From NCBI RefSeq assembly GCF_900455735.1, contig NZ_UAUI01000022.1:310001-374000 (forward strand): a stretch of 64,000 nucleotides of DNA, given 5' to 3'. The notes under the pieces were generated by a model. That model was not told the origin of the DNA. It worked only from the letters and a program-made list of their open reading frames with translations, and did not search any database. The DNA is from Rhodococcus wratislaviensis (lineage in GTDB: Bacteria; Actinomycetota; Actinomycetes; Mycobacteriales; Mycobacteriaceae). The position numbers were made by a program, and so were the translations under genes. Position 1 is the stretch's first letter, and each line of letters starts with the position of its first letter. Below are positions 44,317 to 53,287 of the stretch, piece after piece.

Positions 44317-47062
44317 CGGCGGCGCCCCACGTGCCTTCGGCCCACGACTCGGAGCAATGGGTGGTCCCCTGCTCGTCCACCCACCACGGGACCGCGATCT
44401 CGGTGTCGACCGCGCCCGTGAGCTTCACCGTGAGCCGGGGATGGACGACGACGGGACCGTGCGGCAGGTCGCGGCCCAGTGCGGCGAAGGCGAGCACCGC
44501 GGCGGGTTCGCGATCCCACGACGATGCACGGCCGGAGCCGGTGACGGTGCCACGGATCGCCGCGGACGCGAGGGGGAGGTCGAGCAGATCGGCGAGAGCC
44601 TCGGCGGTGCCCAGGCTCCCGACCACCAGGCGCTCGCGCGGCACCGCGGCGGCCAGCCACGGTGCGTCCAGCACCAGGGCGTCGCCGGGGTCGACGAGTG
44701 CGCCCGTCAGGCCGCGCACGTGTTCGGGCAGGTGAATTTCCTCGAGGTCGAGAAAATGCGCGGCCGCGGCCGCGGCGAGCAGGCTGTGCGCCCGGGCGAT
44801 CACCGCCGGGCTCGGTTCGCGATCCGGATCGGCCAGTCGATCCAGGAGTAGCTGTGCCAGTTCGGGAGAGTCGACCGTCGACGGCGCCAGGGCCGCCGCG
44901 AACACGGCGGACTCCGGGTGCTCGACGGGGTCGAGCAGTCCGGCGAACGTCTCGTCGGCGGGATCGCGGAGCAGACCGAGCACCTGACCGTCCACCTCCG
45001 CGTTGTGACGGAGCCACCAGGCCGTGTACCCGGCGCGGTCGGCGAGCAGCGGACGCGTCGACGGGTCCCGGGCCAGCATCGTGAGTGCCTGGGGCCAGCG
45101 GTCCTCGTCCACCAGATCCAGGTCGCGCACGGCCCCGATCTCGTCGGGGTCGTCGTCGAGCGTGTCCCACCAGCGGTCCTCGTCGTCGAGGTCGTGGTCG
45201 GGGCCGGTGGGGAGTTCGGCGCGCAGCACGGTGAAGCCCCAGCCGACGCCCACCGCGCGGAGGGCGTCCTCCCCCACCCGCTCGGCGAACGCGGCGTCCA
45301 CGCCCGTGAACGGTGAGTCGTCGACCAGGACCTCGGCGAGAGGCGCTCCGGGCAAAAGCAATTCGTCCGCGCCCCGCAACTCCCCGTCGACATCCGGGAG
45401 GGGCAGCTGTCCGAGCCACGACGGCAGTGTGCCGGGGTCGACGCGCCCGGCGAGTGCCAGCACCGCGGTCGACAGTTCTTCGGCCGCCGCCGCGTCGTCG
45501 GGGTCGAGGTCCTCGATCTCGGCCCGCAACGCCGGATCCGAGAGCAGGTCGACGGCCGTGGCGGTCTTCGCGCCGAGCCTCGACAGCAGCGGGTGCGCGG
45601 CATCCGGGTGGACGAGCCGCGTCCAGTCGACCCCCAGGACACCGTCGATGTCGTGCCCCAGCAACACCGTTCGCGGACCGGTCACCGTGCGTCCGTCGGA
45701 CAGCGGAACCGGGATCGACGCCAGCTCCTCCGCCGCGAGGGCGTCGACAGCCAGCGGTTCGAGCGCCGCATACAGGCGCTGCCACCAGGACGGTGCCCGT
45801 TCGATGCCGCTGAGAAGTTCGGTGAGGCGGGCCAGGCCGAGGCGGTGGGCGTCGACGGCGGCCAGCGCGGGTGCCCAGCGCGGCCCGGACAGATCCGGGA
45901 CGACCAGGCCGTCGACGATCTCGGCGAGGAGTTCGGCGAGTTCCTCGGTGAGCCCGGGGACCACCGACGCCCGAGTCGGGGCCTTGTTCGTGCCGCCGAC
46001 GGTCGGCAGCCAGGGCTGCTCGCGGAGTTCGGTGACGAGGTGGTCGCGCAACGCCGAGTCCACCTCGCTGCGTGCGAATGCGGGAACGGGAACCAGCGAC
46101 AGTCGCTGCTCGGGCGGCACGGCGGCCACGAACTCGGCGTATCCGGACGCCAACTCGGCGATCGCGGCGCCGGGCAGGATGCGCCTGCGGTCGGGTTGCA
46201 TGGCGATGTCCGCGACGAGGATCGCGGGTATCGACAGTTCCTCGTCCGACCGGGTGGGCGCGCGCAGGACGTCCTCCGTCACGGGTGAGACGACGCCGTC
46301 ACGGACCGGGACGAGCCACCGTGCGCGCCCGGACTCGTACTGCCACCAGCGGTCGTCGCCGATCGCGACCTCGGTCAACCCGGAATCGAGTGGTCGTTCG
46401 CGGCGACGGAACTGCTTGTCGCCCACGGTGATCGAGACGAGTGCCGGCAGTTCGAGCAGAAGGTCGGGCGCCTCGCGGGCCATGTAGGCGAGCATCGACT
46501 CACCGTCCACGTCCTCGCGCAGCGTCAACACGACTTCCGACGCCGCGCCTGCGGCCGGGCGGTTCTCCGTCGGCCACGCCAGCCGCAGGGCGGGCACGTC
46601 CGCTCCCGGGTCCGCACCGTCGAGTTCCCGGAGTTCCGACCTCGTCCGTTCCCCGGAGAACAGCACCGAACCGGACGTCGACCGCAGTTCGACCTCGTCG
46701 CTCACCGACAGCACCGCCGTGAAACCGACGCCGTACCGGCCGACGGTCGTCCCGGACTTGTTCGACGCCCGCAACGCGACCAGCGCCTGGACTCCCGGCT
46801 CGTCCAGCGGGGTGCCCGTGTTGGACACGCTCAGGACACGTCCGTCGAGTTGCACGGACAGCTCGCCGGGCACTTCGGCGCGGGCGGCGGCGTCGGCCGC
46901 ATTCTGAGCCAGCTCGGTGAGGAGCCGGTCACGGTAGCCGGCGCGCGCCAGATCGGATTCGGCCGCCGCATCCTCCCGCAGACGGGTCGGGGACGTTCGC
47001 CACGCCAGAAGCGTCGAATCCCTCAGGGCGGCGGTGCCGAAAGGATCGGCTAGCTGGTCGAT
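44306..47062 (-). CDS. Sacsin/Hsp90-type GHKL ATPase, large; unusual start codon
   Basis: A ~918-residue protein with an N-terminal GHKL ATP-binding domain: N box LLTELAQNAADAAARA, G1-type SVSNTGTPLD, and GRYGVGFTAVLSVSD. This is the arrangement of sacsin repeats and Hsp90. The remaining ~700 residues are a helical/beta region rich in Leu, Asp and Val with no known domain visible. Conserved relatives begin near DPFGTAALRDS; no ATG, GTG or TTG lies close before it in frame. ATC at 47062 is the best candidate, 6 nt after GAGGA, and would overlap DUF3027 by 13 bp. CTG is another choice. The role is unknown; protein quality control or DNA/RNA remodelling are guesses. Confidence 0.75.
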   Translation of the reverse strand: MDQLADPFGTAALRDSTLLAWRTSPTRLREDAAAESDLARAGYRDRLLTELAQNAADAAARAEVPGELSVQLDGRVLSVSNTGTPLDEPGVQALVALRASNKSGTTVGRYGVGFTAVLSVSDEVELRSTSGSVLFSGERTRSELRELDGADPGADVPALRLAWPTENRPAAGAASEVVLTLREDVDGESMLAYMAREAPDLLLELPALVSITVGDKQFRRRERPLDSGLTEVAIGDDRWWQYESGRARWLVPVRDGVVSPVTEDVLRAPTRSDEELSIPAILVADIAMQPDRRRILPGAAIAELASGYAEFVAAVPPEQRLSLVPVPAFARSEVDSALRDHLVTELREQPWLPTVGGTNKAPTRASVVPGLTEELAELLAEIVDGLVVPDLSGPRWAPALAAVDAHRLGLARLTELLSGIERAPSWWQRLYAALEPLAVDALAAEELASIPVPLSDGRTVTGPRTVLLGHDIDGVLGVDWTRLVHPDAAHPLLSRLGAKTATAVDLLSDPALRAEIEDLDPDDAAAAEELSTAVLALAGRVDPGTLPSWLGQLPLPDVDGELRGADELLLPGAPLAEVLVDDSPFTGVDAAFAERVGEDALRAVGVGWGFTVLRAELPTGPDHDLDDEDRWWDTLDDDPDEIGAVRDLDLVDEDRWPQALTMLARDPSTRPLLADRAGYTAWWLRHNAEVDGQVLGLLRDPADETFAGLLDPVEHPESAVFAAALAPSTVDSPELAQLLLDRLADPDREPSPAVIARAHSLLAAAAAAHFLDLEEIHLPEHVRGLTGALVDPGDALVLDAPWLAAAVPRERLVVGSLGTAEALADLLDLPLASAAIRGTVTGSGRASSWDREPAAVLAFAALGRDLPHGPVVVHPRLTVKLTGAVDTEIAVPWWVDEQGTTHCSESWAEGTWGAAGVV

Positions 47063-47874
47063 GCGGATTCCTCGGCCTCGGTGACCTCGGCAGCGGCTTC
47101 GGGCTCGTTCTCCGTCTCGGCGACGGCCCGCTCGATCATCTCGACGGCCCCGTCGTCGTAGGCGGCGAATTGCGGCGAACCGGCACCCGAGGGCAGCAGG
47201 GTGTCGGAGTGGGCGCCGCAACCGTAGGTGGCGTCGACCACGTGCCCGTCGGCGGCCATCTCGTTGCCGCACACCCCGAACGACGCGTGCAGCGAACCGG
47301 CGAGCGGGAGGTAGAAGCCGCACAGCCCACACGTCGACGGCGCGGCCTTGGCCATCTCGGAATCGGGGCCGTAGTCGCCGTCGTGCCAGCGCTCGGCAGC
47401 GTCGACGCGACCCTCGAGGCTCATCACCTGCTTGCGACCCAGGCCGAGTTCGAGGGCGGCCTCGTCGATCTCGGGGTCACCCGTCGCCACATAGCCGGGG
47501 ACGAGGCGGGGGTCCCCGGCCGGCGGTGCCAGCAGGTCGCCCGCGGACAGGTCGCCGGGGCGAATGCGCTGATCCCACGGAATCCACTCGGGTGCGACCA
47601 GCGCATCGGGTCCGGGGAGGAGGGCGAGCTCGCTGACGGTGGCGTGGTCCGCTTCGGGATCGGCAGCCACCACCACCGCCCACTGCCAGCCCCGGTAGCC
47701 CGGAAGGTCCGCAACGAAACGGTGAGTCGCGGCGCACGCGTCCTCGGACGTGACGCCCAGGTAGTCGCCGACTCCCCCTTCCTGCAGTTGGACCAAGGCG
47801 GTTCGGGCGAGCTCGACGGCGTCGGTCAGTACGGGACGCGCCACTGCGCGCTCGTCGGAAGAAGCAACACTCAC
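47050..47874 (-). CDS. DUF3027 family protein
   Basis: A 274-residue actinobacterial conserved protein. A Cys-rich core (STCGLCGFYLPLAGSLHASFGVCGNEMAADG, YGCGAHS) contains four cysteines that could bind zinc. The N-terminal half (VVVAADPEADHATVSELALLPGPDALVAPEW) and an acidic C-terminal tail (ENEPEAAAEVTEAEE) complete it. The function is unknown. GTG 47874 (VSVASSDERAV) is preferred to the frame start at 47895. Its 3' end overlaps the predicted start of the GHKL ATPase, which suggests coupled translation. It is divergent from the glutaminyl-cyclase gene across 59 bp. Confidence 0.82.
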   Translation of the reverse strand: MSVASSDERAVARPVLTDAVELARTALVQLQEGGVGDYLGVTSEDACAATHRFVADLPGYRGWQWAVVVAADPEADHATVSELALLPGPDALVAPEWIPWDQRIRPGDLSAGDLLAPPAGDPRLVPGYVATGDPEIDEAALELGLGRKQVMSLEGRVDAAERWHDGDYGPDSEMAKAAPSTCGLCGFYLPLAGSLHASFGVCGNEMAADGHVVDATYGCGAHSDTLLPSGAGSPQFAAYDDGAVEMIERAVAETENEPEAAAEVTEAEESASTS

Positions 47875-47933
47875 ACCACCAGTTTGCCGCACCACCGCAA
47901 GTGCGTGCCCACCTGGGCTGTCATGCTGGTCCG

Positions 47934-48728
47934 ATGACCGGCCGGAGGCACCTCGTCCCAGCCCTGCTCGCGGTGGCGTGGATGGTCACCGCGTGCTCCC
48001 CGCAGAGTCCCGTGGCGGCGGGCGCGTCCGGCGCGGACCTTCGCGTGGAGATCCTCCGCACCCTCGACCACGCCCCGAATGCGTTCACCCAGGGACTCGA
48101 GATCGACGGCACCGAATTGTTCGAGGGCACCGGTCGCCCCGGTGAGTCCTGGGTGCAGGCCACCGACCTCGACAGCGGCACCGTCCGGGCGCGCGCGGAC
48201 CTGCCGTCGCCCCTGTTCGGCGAGGGCATCACGGTGAACGGCGACACGGTCTGGCAGCTGACGTGGCGCGACGGGGTGGCCGTCGCCCGGGATCGCGCGA
48301 CACTCGCCGAACAGCGGCGGGTCCCGTTCGACGGCGAAGGGTGGGGCATCTGCGCGTTGCCCGACGCCCTCGTCACCAGTGACGGCTCACCCACCCTCAC
48401 GTTCCGCGACCCGGTCACGTTCGAACCCCGGCGCACCGTGCAGGCAGTGCACGACGGAAGCCCCCTGTCCCGCCTCAACGAACTCGAATGCGCGGACGAC
48501 GGCGCGATCTATGCGAACGTCTGGACCACCGACACCTTCGTCCGCATCGATCCCTCGGACGGGCGGGTCACCGCGGAGGTCGACGCCTCGGCCCTCCGCG
48601 ACGCGCTTCCGCCGGGCCCGCGGGACGTCGACGTCCTCAACGGCATCGCGCAGATCCCGGGAACGGACCGCTTCCTCGTCACCGGAAAGTACTGGCCGCG
48701 CATGTTCGAGGTGCGGTTCGTTCCCTGA
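47934..48728 (+). CDS. Glutaminyl-peptide cyclotransferase, lipoprotein
   Basis: A 264-residue protein with a lipoprotein signal (RRHLVPALLAVAWMVTAC, lipid Cys21). The mature part is a five-bladed-propeller glutaminyl cyclase of the plant/bacterial type: LDHAPNAFTQGLEIDG, LFEGTGRPGESWV, GEGITVNGDTVWQLTWRDG, LSRLNELECADDGAIYANVW and LNGIAQIPGTDRFLVTGKYWP. It makes N-terminal pyroglutamate, which stabilises exported proteins. The catalytic Glu is probably in FEGTG. It is divergent from DUF3027 and followed by an MFS gene 71 bp downstream. It would act on the outer face of the membrane. Confidence 0.92.
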   Translation: MTGRRHLVPALLAVAWMVTACSPQSPVAAGASGADLRVEILRTLDHAPNAFTQGLEIDGTELFEGTGRPGESWVQATDLDSGTVRARADLPSPLFGEGITVNGDTVWQLTWRDGVAVARDRATLAEQRRVPFDGEGWGICALPDALVTSDGSPTLTFRDPVTFEPRRTVQAVHDGSPLSRLNELECADDGAIYANVWTTDTFVRIDPSDGRVTAEVDASALRDALPPGPRDVDVLNGIAQIPGTDRFLVTGKYWPRMFEVRFVP

Positions 48729-48799
48729 CAGGCCGATCTGACCAGCATTGGCCGGGGTTGCTGTGGTCGCATGTCTCCCGACTAGGACAGAATTAGGGA

Positions 48800-50470
48800 G
48801 TGACCGGACCGCGCGAACCCTACGAGCCTGACGGCGGTCGGGCTCCTGACGAGAATTCCGGGCCCCCCGTTCATCCCGGCTACGACAAATACCCGCCGGC
48901 CGCACGCTCGGGAGGTCGACGCACACCGCTCCCACCCCTCCATCCGGTCGGCGGCGGGCAGCGTCCCCGTTCCGACGAGGAGCGGGCCGACGCCCCCAAG
49001 GCGCCGCCGATGCCGCGCAAACTCACCGTCACCCGGGTCGCGGCGATGCGCAGCCGGGAACTGACCAACAAGGGCATCGCGACGTTCCATCGCGCGGCCA
49101 AGGCGGACGGTGCGGACAAGTCGGGTCTGACCGCGCTCACCTATGCGGTGATGGCCAACAACGCCACCGACGCGGCCATCGCCGTCGCCCTGGCGAACAC
49201 CCTCTTCTTCTCGGCCGCGACGGGCGAGGACAAGACGAAGGTCGCGCTGTACCTTCTGATCACCATCGCCCCGTTCGCCGTCATCGCTCCGCTGATCGGT
49301 CCGATGCTCGACCGGCTCCAGCACGGCCGACGCGTCGCACTGGCCACGTCGTTCGGCCTCCGGACGATCCTGGCGATCGTTCTCGTCTTCAACTTCGACA
49401 GCTGGGTGCTGTATCCGGCCGCCCTCGGAATGATGGTGCTCAGCAAGTCCTTCTCGGTGCTCAAGAGTGCGGTCACACCACGTGTGCTGCCACCGGAGAT
49501 CGATCTGGTGCGGGTCAACTCCCGGCTCACCGTGTTCGGACTTCTCGGCGGAACCATCGGCGCCGGCGCCCTCGCTGGTGGTCTCGCCATGGCCACCGGG
49601 TCCGTCGGCGCGTTGTGGCTGGCGGCCGTCATCACTGCACTCGGCGCATACCTCAGCATGCGGATCCCGTCGTGGGTCGAGGTCACCGAGGGTGAGGTCC
49701 CCGCCACCCTCACGTACCACGGCGACGAACACCCGACCGAGGTCTTGGGACGCACCCGGGTGCTGCAGCCCGAGGCGCCTGCCACCGCGAAATCCGGTAA
49801 ACGCAGGCAACCGCTCGGCCGCGCGGTCATCACCGGGTTGTGGGGAAACAGCACCATCCGCGTGCTCACCGGGTTCCTCACGCTGTACATCGCGTTCGTC
49901 GCGAAGTCGAGAACCGACCACGAGCCGCTCGTGCAGGCCGCCATGCTCGGCCTGGTCGGCGCCGCCGCAGGCATCGGCAACTTCGCCGGCAACGCCGCAG
50001 GCGCCCGGATCAAGCTCGGCCGCCCCGCCCTCATCGTGCTGCGCTGTACGGGTGCCGTGTGGATCATCGCCGTCCTCGCCGCGATCACCGACAACCTGCT
50101 GACCGCCGCCCTGGCAACCCTCGTCGCGTCGGCAGCCAGCGCCCTGGCCAAGGTGTCGCTCGACGCGTCGCTGCAGCACGACCTGCCCGAGGAATCGATC
50201 GCGTCCGGATTCGGCAGATCGGAGACGGTCCTACAGCTGAGCTGGGTGGTGGGCGGCGCGCTGGGCGTCCTCCTGCCCACCGAATACTGGATCGGATTCT
50301 CCGTGGTCTCTGCCGTCATGACCATCGGGCTCGTCCAGACCGTCCTCACCTACCGCGGGAGCACCCTCTTGCCCGGGCTCGGCGGAAAACGTCCCGACCT
50401 GGCCGAACAAGAAGTGACCGAGCCCCACTCGACCCACCGGGCCGACCGATCGACAGGAAATGTGAAGTAA
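48800..50470 (+). CDS. MFS transporter with long soluble N-terminus (Rv0876c type)
   Basis: A 556-residue transporter. The first ~100 residues are soluble and Pro/Arg-rich (residues 1-70 look disordered); then about 12 helices from TALTYAVMANNATDAAIAVAL onward. The A-loop-like GPMLDRLQHGRRVAL is degenerate, as in the mycobacterial Rv0876c family (recalled). A ~55-residue loop in the middle (RIPSWVEVTEGEVPATLTYHGDEHPTEV) and a polar C-terminal tail are notable. The substrate is unknown. GTG at 48800 is the start; CAGAAT (48788-48793) is 6 nt upstream and the mRNA may be leaderless. The DUF2771 gene begins right after the stop. Confidence 0.85.
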   Translation: MTGPREPYEPDGGRAPDENSGPPVHPGYDKYPPAARSGGRRTPLPPLHPVGGGQRPRSDEERADAPKAPPMPRKLTVTRVAAMRSRELTNKGIATFHRAAKADGADKSGLTALTYAVMANNATDAAIAVALANTLFFSAATGEDKTKVALYLLITIAPFAVIAPLIGPMLDRLQHGRRVALATSFGLRTILAIVLVFNFDSWVLYPAALGMMVLSKSFSVLKSAVTPRVLPPEIDLVRVNSRLTVFGLLGGTIGAGALAGGLAMATGSVGALWLAAVITALGAYLSMRIPSWVEVTEGEVPATLTYHGDEHPTEVLGRTRVLQPEAPATAKSGKRRQPLGRAVITGLWGNSTIRVLTGFLTLYIAFVAKSRTDHEPLVQAAMLGLVGAAAGIGNFAGNAAGARIKLGRPALIVLRCTGAVWIIAVLAAITDNLLTAALATLVASAASALAKVSLDASLQHDLPEESIASGFGRSETVLQLSWVVGGALGVLLPTEYWIGFSVVSAVMTIGLVQTVLTYRGSTLLPGLGGKRPDLAEQEVTEPHSTHRADRSTGNVK

Positions 50471-50962
50471 GTGAGAATGCAGGCGCGAACCAAGAAGATC
50501 CTGGCACTGATTGCAGTGGGGCTGATGGTGGTCCTGGTGGCCTTCGTCGGAGTCCTGTACGCACTCGTCCGCAACTCCTCGCCCCGCCTGCCCGAGATCA
50601 CGGCCTTCGCGCACAACCGGGCCGAGCAGGTCCCCCCGCTGGCGTATTGCAACCTGTATCTCGAGGACTGCACAACCGGAGACCTCGCCGAACTCGACGT
50701 GCCGCCCGGATCCGCGCTGCAGCTGTCGTTGCCGCAGGAGATCGTCGAGGCGCCGTGGCGCATGCTCGTCGTCTACCTGGACGCGTCGGGACAGGTCATC
50801 GTCCAGGAACAGGCTCACCGCGCCGGTGAGACCCGCGCCGTGACCGTGCCGTCCTCGGAGGACCTGCAGCTGGCGGGCGTCGAGATCCAGCTGCCGTCCG
50901 CCGTCATCGACGAGCAGGGGCTCACGCAGGCGCGGGCCGCCTGGTCGATCAAGACCGCCTAG
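50471..50962 (+). CDS. DUF2771 family membrane-anchored protein
   Basis: A 163-residue protein with one N-terminal membrane helix (KILALIAVGLMVVLVAFVGVLYALV) and an extracytoplasmic beta-rich part of ~125 residues (LYLEDCTTGDLAELDVPPGSALQLSLPQEIVEAPWRMLVVYLD). Cys58-type cysteines YCNLYLEDC may form a disulfide. The function is unknown; the family follows the same MFS gene in mycobacteria (recalled Rv0875c/Rv0876c), so the pair may act together, for example the anchored protein assisting export. The start is GTG 50471 (ATG 50477 possible), immediately after the MFS stop. Confidence 0.83.
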   Translation: MRMQARTKKILALIAVGLMVVLVAFVGVLYALVRNSSPRLPEITAFAHNRAEQVPPLAYCNLYLEDCTTGDLAELDVPPGSALQLSLPQEIVEAPWRMLVVYLDASGQVIVQEQAHRAGETRAVTVPSSEDLQLAGVEIQLPSAVIDEQGLTQARAAWSIKTA

Positions 50963-50979
50963 AACGACCCCTCACGAAT

Positions 50980-51009
50980 AAAGGCCCCGCGCCGAAGCGC
51001 GGGGCCTTT
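50980..51009. terminator. Bidirectional terminator between DUF2771 and cspB
   Basis: AAAGGCCCCGCGC (50980-50992), loop CGAA, GCGCGGGGCCTTT (50997-51009): a perfect 13-bp stem with a stable tetraloop. A-rich and T-rich flanks lie on the outer sides, fitting intrinsic termination in both directions. The two genes are convergent. Confidence 0.9.
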
Positions 51010-51023
51010 GTTCGTCGGTCGAA

Positions 51024-51434
51024 TCAGCTGTCGAGCTCGCGCGCGACGGCGCGGACCACCTCGGAGATGCGCTGGGCGGTCTTGCGGTCCGGGTACTTGC
51101 CCTTGCGCAGGTCGGGTTGGACCTTCGCCTCGAGCAGCGTGATCATGTCCTCGACCATGCCGTGGAGTTCGTCCGGCGTGTGCTTCTTGGCGGACGGTTC
51201 CTTACGCGCGGCGTTCTGACGCAGCGACGGCGCCGGGTCGAGCACCTTCAGGCTCAGCGCCTGGGGTCCGCGTCGACCGGCGGCCATGCCGAACTCGACA
51301 CGCTGGCCGGCCTTGAGGCCCTCGACGCCCTCGGGAAGAGCGGACGAACGCACATAGACGTCCTCCCCCTCCTCCTGCGACAGAAAGCCGAAGCCCTTTT
51401 CGACGTCGTACCACTTCACCTTGCCGGTCGGCAC
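51024..51434 (-). CDS. cspB: Cold-shock-domain protein with C-terminal extension
   Basis: A 136-residue protein. Residues 1-65 are a cold-shock domain ([33 protein letters not shown]) with RNP1 KGFGFL and RNP2 VYVRSS, which bind single-stranded RNA or DNA. A ~70-residue helical, basic extension ([44 protein letters not shown]) follows, as recalled in M. tuberculosis Rv0871 (CspB, 135 aa). GTG at 51434 is the start; nothing like a signal exists upstream. The ~150-nt leader includes a small inverted repeat (GTGCA/TGCAC near 51460-51475), perhaps a thermosensing or stability element, which is speculative. Confidence 0.9.
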   Translation of the reverse strand: MPTGKVKWYDVEKGFGFLSQEEGEDVYVRSSALPEGVEGLKAGQRVEFGMAAGRRGPQALSLKVLDPAPSLRQNAARKEPSAKKHTPDELHGMVEDMITLLEAKVQPDLRKGKYPDRKTAQRISEVVRAVARELDS

Positions 51435-51587
51435 CGCGTTCACCCGCTCATCACTTGGAGTGCAGTTGGTTGCACTTGGTATGCAAAACAGCGCGCCCCA
51501 CCTCTGGTGCGGGACGCGCAGTGCCCACAGTCTACCTTGCAGACACCCCCTCCGGCATTCGGGTTTCCAGGCACTATCGTTGCTGGT

Positions 51588-51827
51588 GTGGCCCACGAAT
51601 CGACTCCTTCGAGCACTCCTCACACGCCCCGGAGGGGCGACGGACTACTGCGCGTCGCGCTCGCCTTCTTCGCGATCGGCTTCGTCGCGATCGTGGCGAT
51701 CTTCCTGACCCCGGTGCTCTCCGATTCCGAACCGGGCCTCGTTCTCTATCTCGTCGCCCTCGCGTGCCCGATCGGATTCCTCCTCGGAATCGTCGCGGCA
51801 CTGAGGCAGGGCAGACGCTCGCGCTGA
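51588..51827 (+). CDS. Small membrane protein of unknown function
   Basis: A 79-residue protein with a polar, Thr/Pro-rich N-terminus of ~25 residues and two membrane segments ([20 protein letters not shown] and [20 protein letters not shown]), ending in RQGRRSR. GTG at 51588 lies 7 nt after TATCGT (51575-51580), so it is predicted leaderless. It is divergent from cspB and 30 bp before yccF on the same strand. It is not recognised beyond being a conserved-looking actinobacterial membrane protein; the clean promoter and consistent topology are the reasons to call it. Confidence 0.7.
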   Translation: MAHESTPSSTPHTPRRGDGLLRVALAFFAIGFVAIVAIFLTPVLSDSEPGLVLYLVALACPIGFLLGIVAALRQGRRSR

Positions 51828-51857
51828 CACACCCGACCACCGACCGATGGGACGATC

Positions 51858-52235
51858 ATGAGAATTCTGCTCAACATCATCTGGCTGATCTTCGGCGGTC
51901 TGTGGCTGGCGCTGGGGTATTTCGTCGCGGGAATCCTCTGCTGCATCCTGATCATCACGATCCCGTTCGGCATCGCGTCGTTCCGAGTCGGCGTCTACGC
52001 ACTGTGGCCGTTCGGGAAGACCGTGGTCGACAAGCCGACGGCCGGTGTGGCCTCGCTGATCGGTAACGTCATCTGGTTCGTCATCGCTGGTCTGTGGCTC
52101 GCGATCGGGCACGTCGTGACGGCAATCGCCATGGCGATCACGATCATCGGGATCCCGCTCGCGGTCGCGAATCTCAAGATGATTCCCATCTCGCTGATGC
52201 CCCTCGGCAAGGACATCGTCGACGCTCCCCAGTGA
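51858..52235 (+). CDS. yccF: YccF family inner-membrane protein
   Basis: A 125-residue protein made of two repeats of the YccF domain: IIWLIFGGLWLALGYFVAGILCCILIITIPFGIASFRV and then VIWFVIAGLWLAIGHVVTAIAMAITIIGIPLAVANLKM, each with two helices and the IPxG(I/L)A motif. Family members are small membrane proteins of unknown function present in most bacteria. M. tuberculosis Rv0870c, beside cspB, is recalled to be the same type. The ATG follows GGGACGATC, a modest ribosome-binding site. It ends 456 bp before rpf. Confidence 0.92.
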   Translation: MRILLNIIWLIFGGLWLALGYFVAGILCCILIITIPFGIASFRVGVYALWPFGKTVVDKPTAGVASLIGNVIWFVIAGLWLAIGHVVTAIAMAITIIGIPLAVANLKMIPISLMPLGKDIVDAPQ

Positions 52236-52446
52236 TGTGAGCTTCCTCACATAACGGCCCGGTAACGGAAGGGCAACGGCTCGGCGATACGCACGACTTG
52301 TCCCCACTAGCTGGGAAGAGTCTCTGCGCGTTCAATGAGGCCCCGCAACAGGCGAAGACACTCCGCGTTATCAAATGGTGACACTGCGGCCTCGGCCCGT
52401 TACCGTCGTCACCGGCCGAGGAAACATCGGCCACATCCGGCCCGCC

Positions 52447-52668
52447 GCGCCAAGCCTCGTCCCGCGGGTACCGGAGTCCCGACGAAGCATTCCAGGGACG
52501 AGGACGGGGGACCCAAAGTCCTCCAGGGAACGCAAGTTCTCAGACGGACACCGGTCCGAATGTGCCTCGCACACTCGGATCTTGGGGTGAAGCCAGACCC
52601 TCTCCAGCCAGGAGAGGCGAGGCCGGGCGACCTCTCAGCCCGAACCCGACAGCTGACCTCGCAGGCGC
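52447..52668 (+). ncRNA. ydaO-type c-di-AMP riboswitch upstream of rpf
   Basis: The leader of the rpf gene contains segments expected of the ydaO/yuaA (c-di-AMP) riboswitch, in order: GGGGGACCCAAAG at about 52505, CTTGGGGTGAAGCC near 52582, and CAGCCCGAACCCGACAGC / TGACCTCGCAGGCGC at 52636-52668. GCGCC (52447-52451) can pair with GGCGC (52664-52668) as the closing P1 helix. Such riboswitches control cell-wall hydrolase and rpf genes in actinobacteria, turning expression down when c-di-AMP is high. The boundaries are estimated by P1 pairing. The upstream part of the leader (52236-52446) was not resolved. Confidence 0.85.
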
Positions 52669-52691
52669 GTGTGGAGAGGATCTCGACCACT

Positions 52692-53273
52692 ATGAGCGGA
52701 CGCCATCGCAAGCCCACCACCACCGGCCGCACCGTCGCCAAGGTCGCCGTCACCGGCGCCATCATGGGCGTCGCCGGAGCAGCCTTCTCGGGCACCGCGA
52801 ACGCGGCACCCGACTCCGACTGGGACCGCCTCGCGCAGTGCGAGTCCGGCGGAAACTGGGGCATCAACACCGGAAACGGCTTCCAGGGCGGACTCCAGTT
52901 CTCCCCGAGCACCTGGAACGCACACGGTGGAACCCAGTACGCCGCCACCGCCAACCAGGCCTCGCGTGAAGAGCAGATCGTCGTCGCCGAGAAGGTCCTC
53001 GACTCCCAGGGTTGGGGCGCATGGCCGTCCTGCTCCTCGAGCCTCGGCCTGAGCAGCGCACCCACCCAGCGCAACGCCCCCGCCACCGTGCCCGAGGCCC
53101 CCGCGGCGCCGGCACTCCCCGACCTCACGGGCGGCGTCCCCAGCACCAACGGCACCTCGCAGTACGCCGGTGTCGTCGACAACGCGATCGAGGCCGTCAA
53201 GGCTCAGGGCATCGCGATCGATCCCCAGATCCTGCAGCTCATCGACGCGAACAAGGGACTGCTCCCGCAGTAA
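52692..53273 (+). CDS. rpfA: Resuscitation-promoting factor, secreted muralytic enzyme
   Basis: A 193-residue secreted protein. The signal peptide (about 1-38, VAVTGAIMGVAGAAFSGTANA) is followed by a ~75-residue Rpf domain: DWDRLAQCESGGNWGINTGNGFQGGLQFSPSTW, with catalytic Glu51 next to Cys50, and a second Cys in WPSCSSS for the conserved disulfide. A C-terminal ~70 residues (Pro/Ala-rich, then IEAVKAQGIAIDPQILQLIDANKGLLPQ) is of unknown role. Rpf cleaves peptidoglycan to wake dormant cells. GAGAGGA precedes the ATG. The symbol rests on riboswitch and neighbourhood (recalled Rv0867c); it is shorter than mycobacterial RpfA. Confidence 0.92.
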   Translation: MSGRHRKPTTTGRTVAKVAVTGAIMGVAGAAFSGTANAAPDSDWDRLAQCESGGNWGINTGNGFQGGLQFSPSTWNAHGGTQYAATANQASREEQIVVAEKVLDSQGWGAWPSCSSSLGLSSAPTQRNAPATVPEAPAAPALPDLTGGVPSTNGTSQYAGVVDNAIEAVKAQGIAIDPQILQLIDANKGLLPQ

Positions 53274-53287
53274 TCCCCCGCAATTCA

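Noticed and set aside
51453-51480. Regulatory RNA structure in the cspB leader
   Set aside because: Only a 5-bp inverted repeat (GTGCA/TGCAC) and a CACTTGG direct repeat are visible; too weak to call as a feature.
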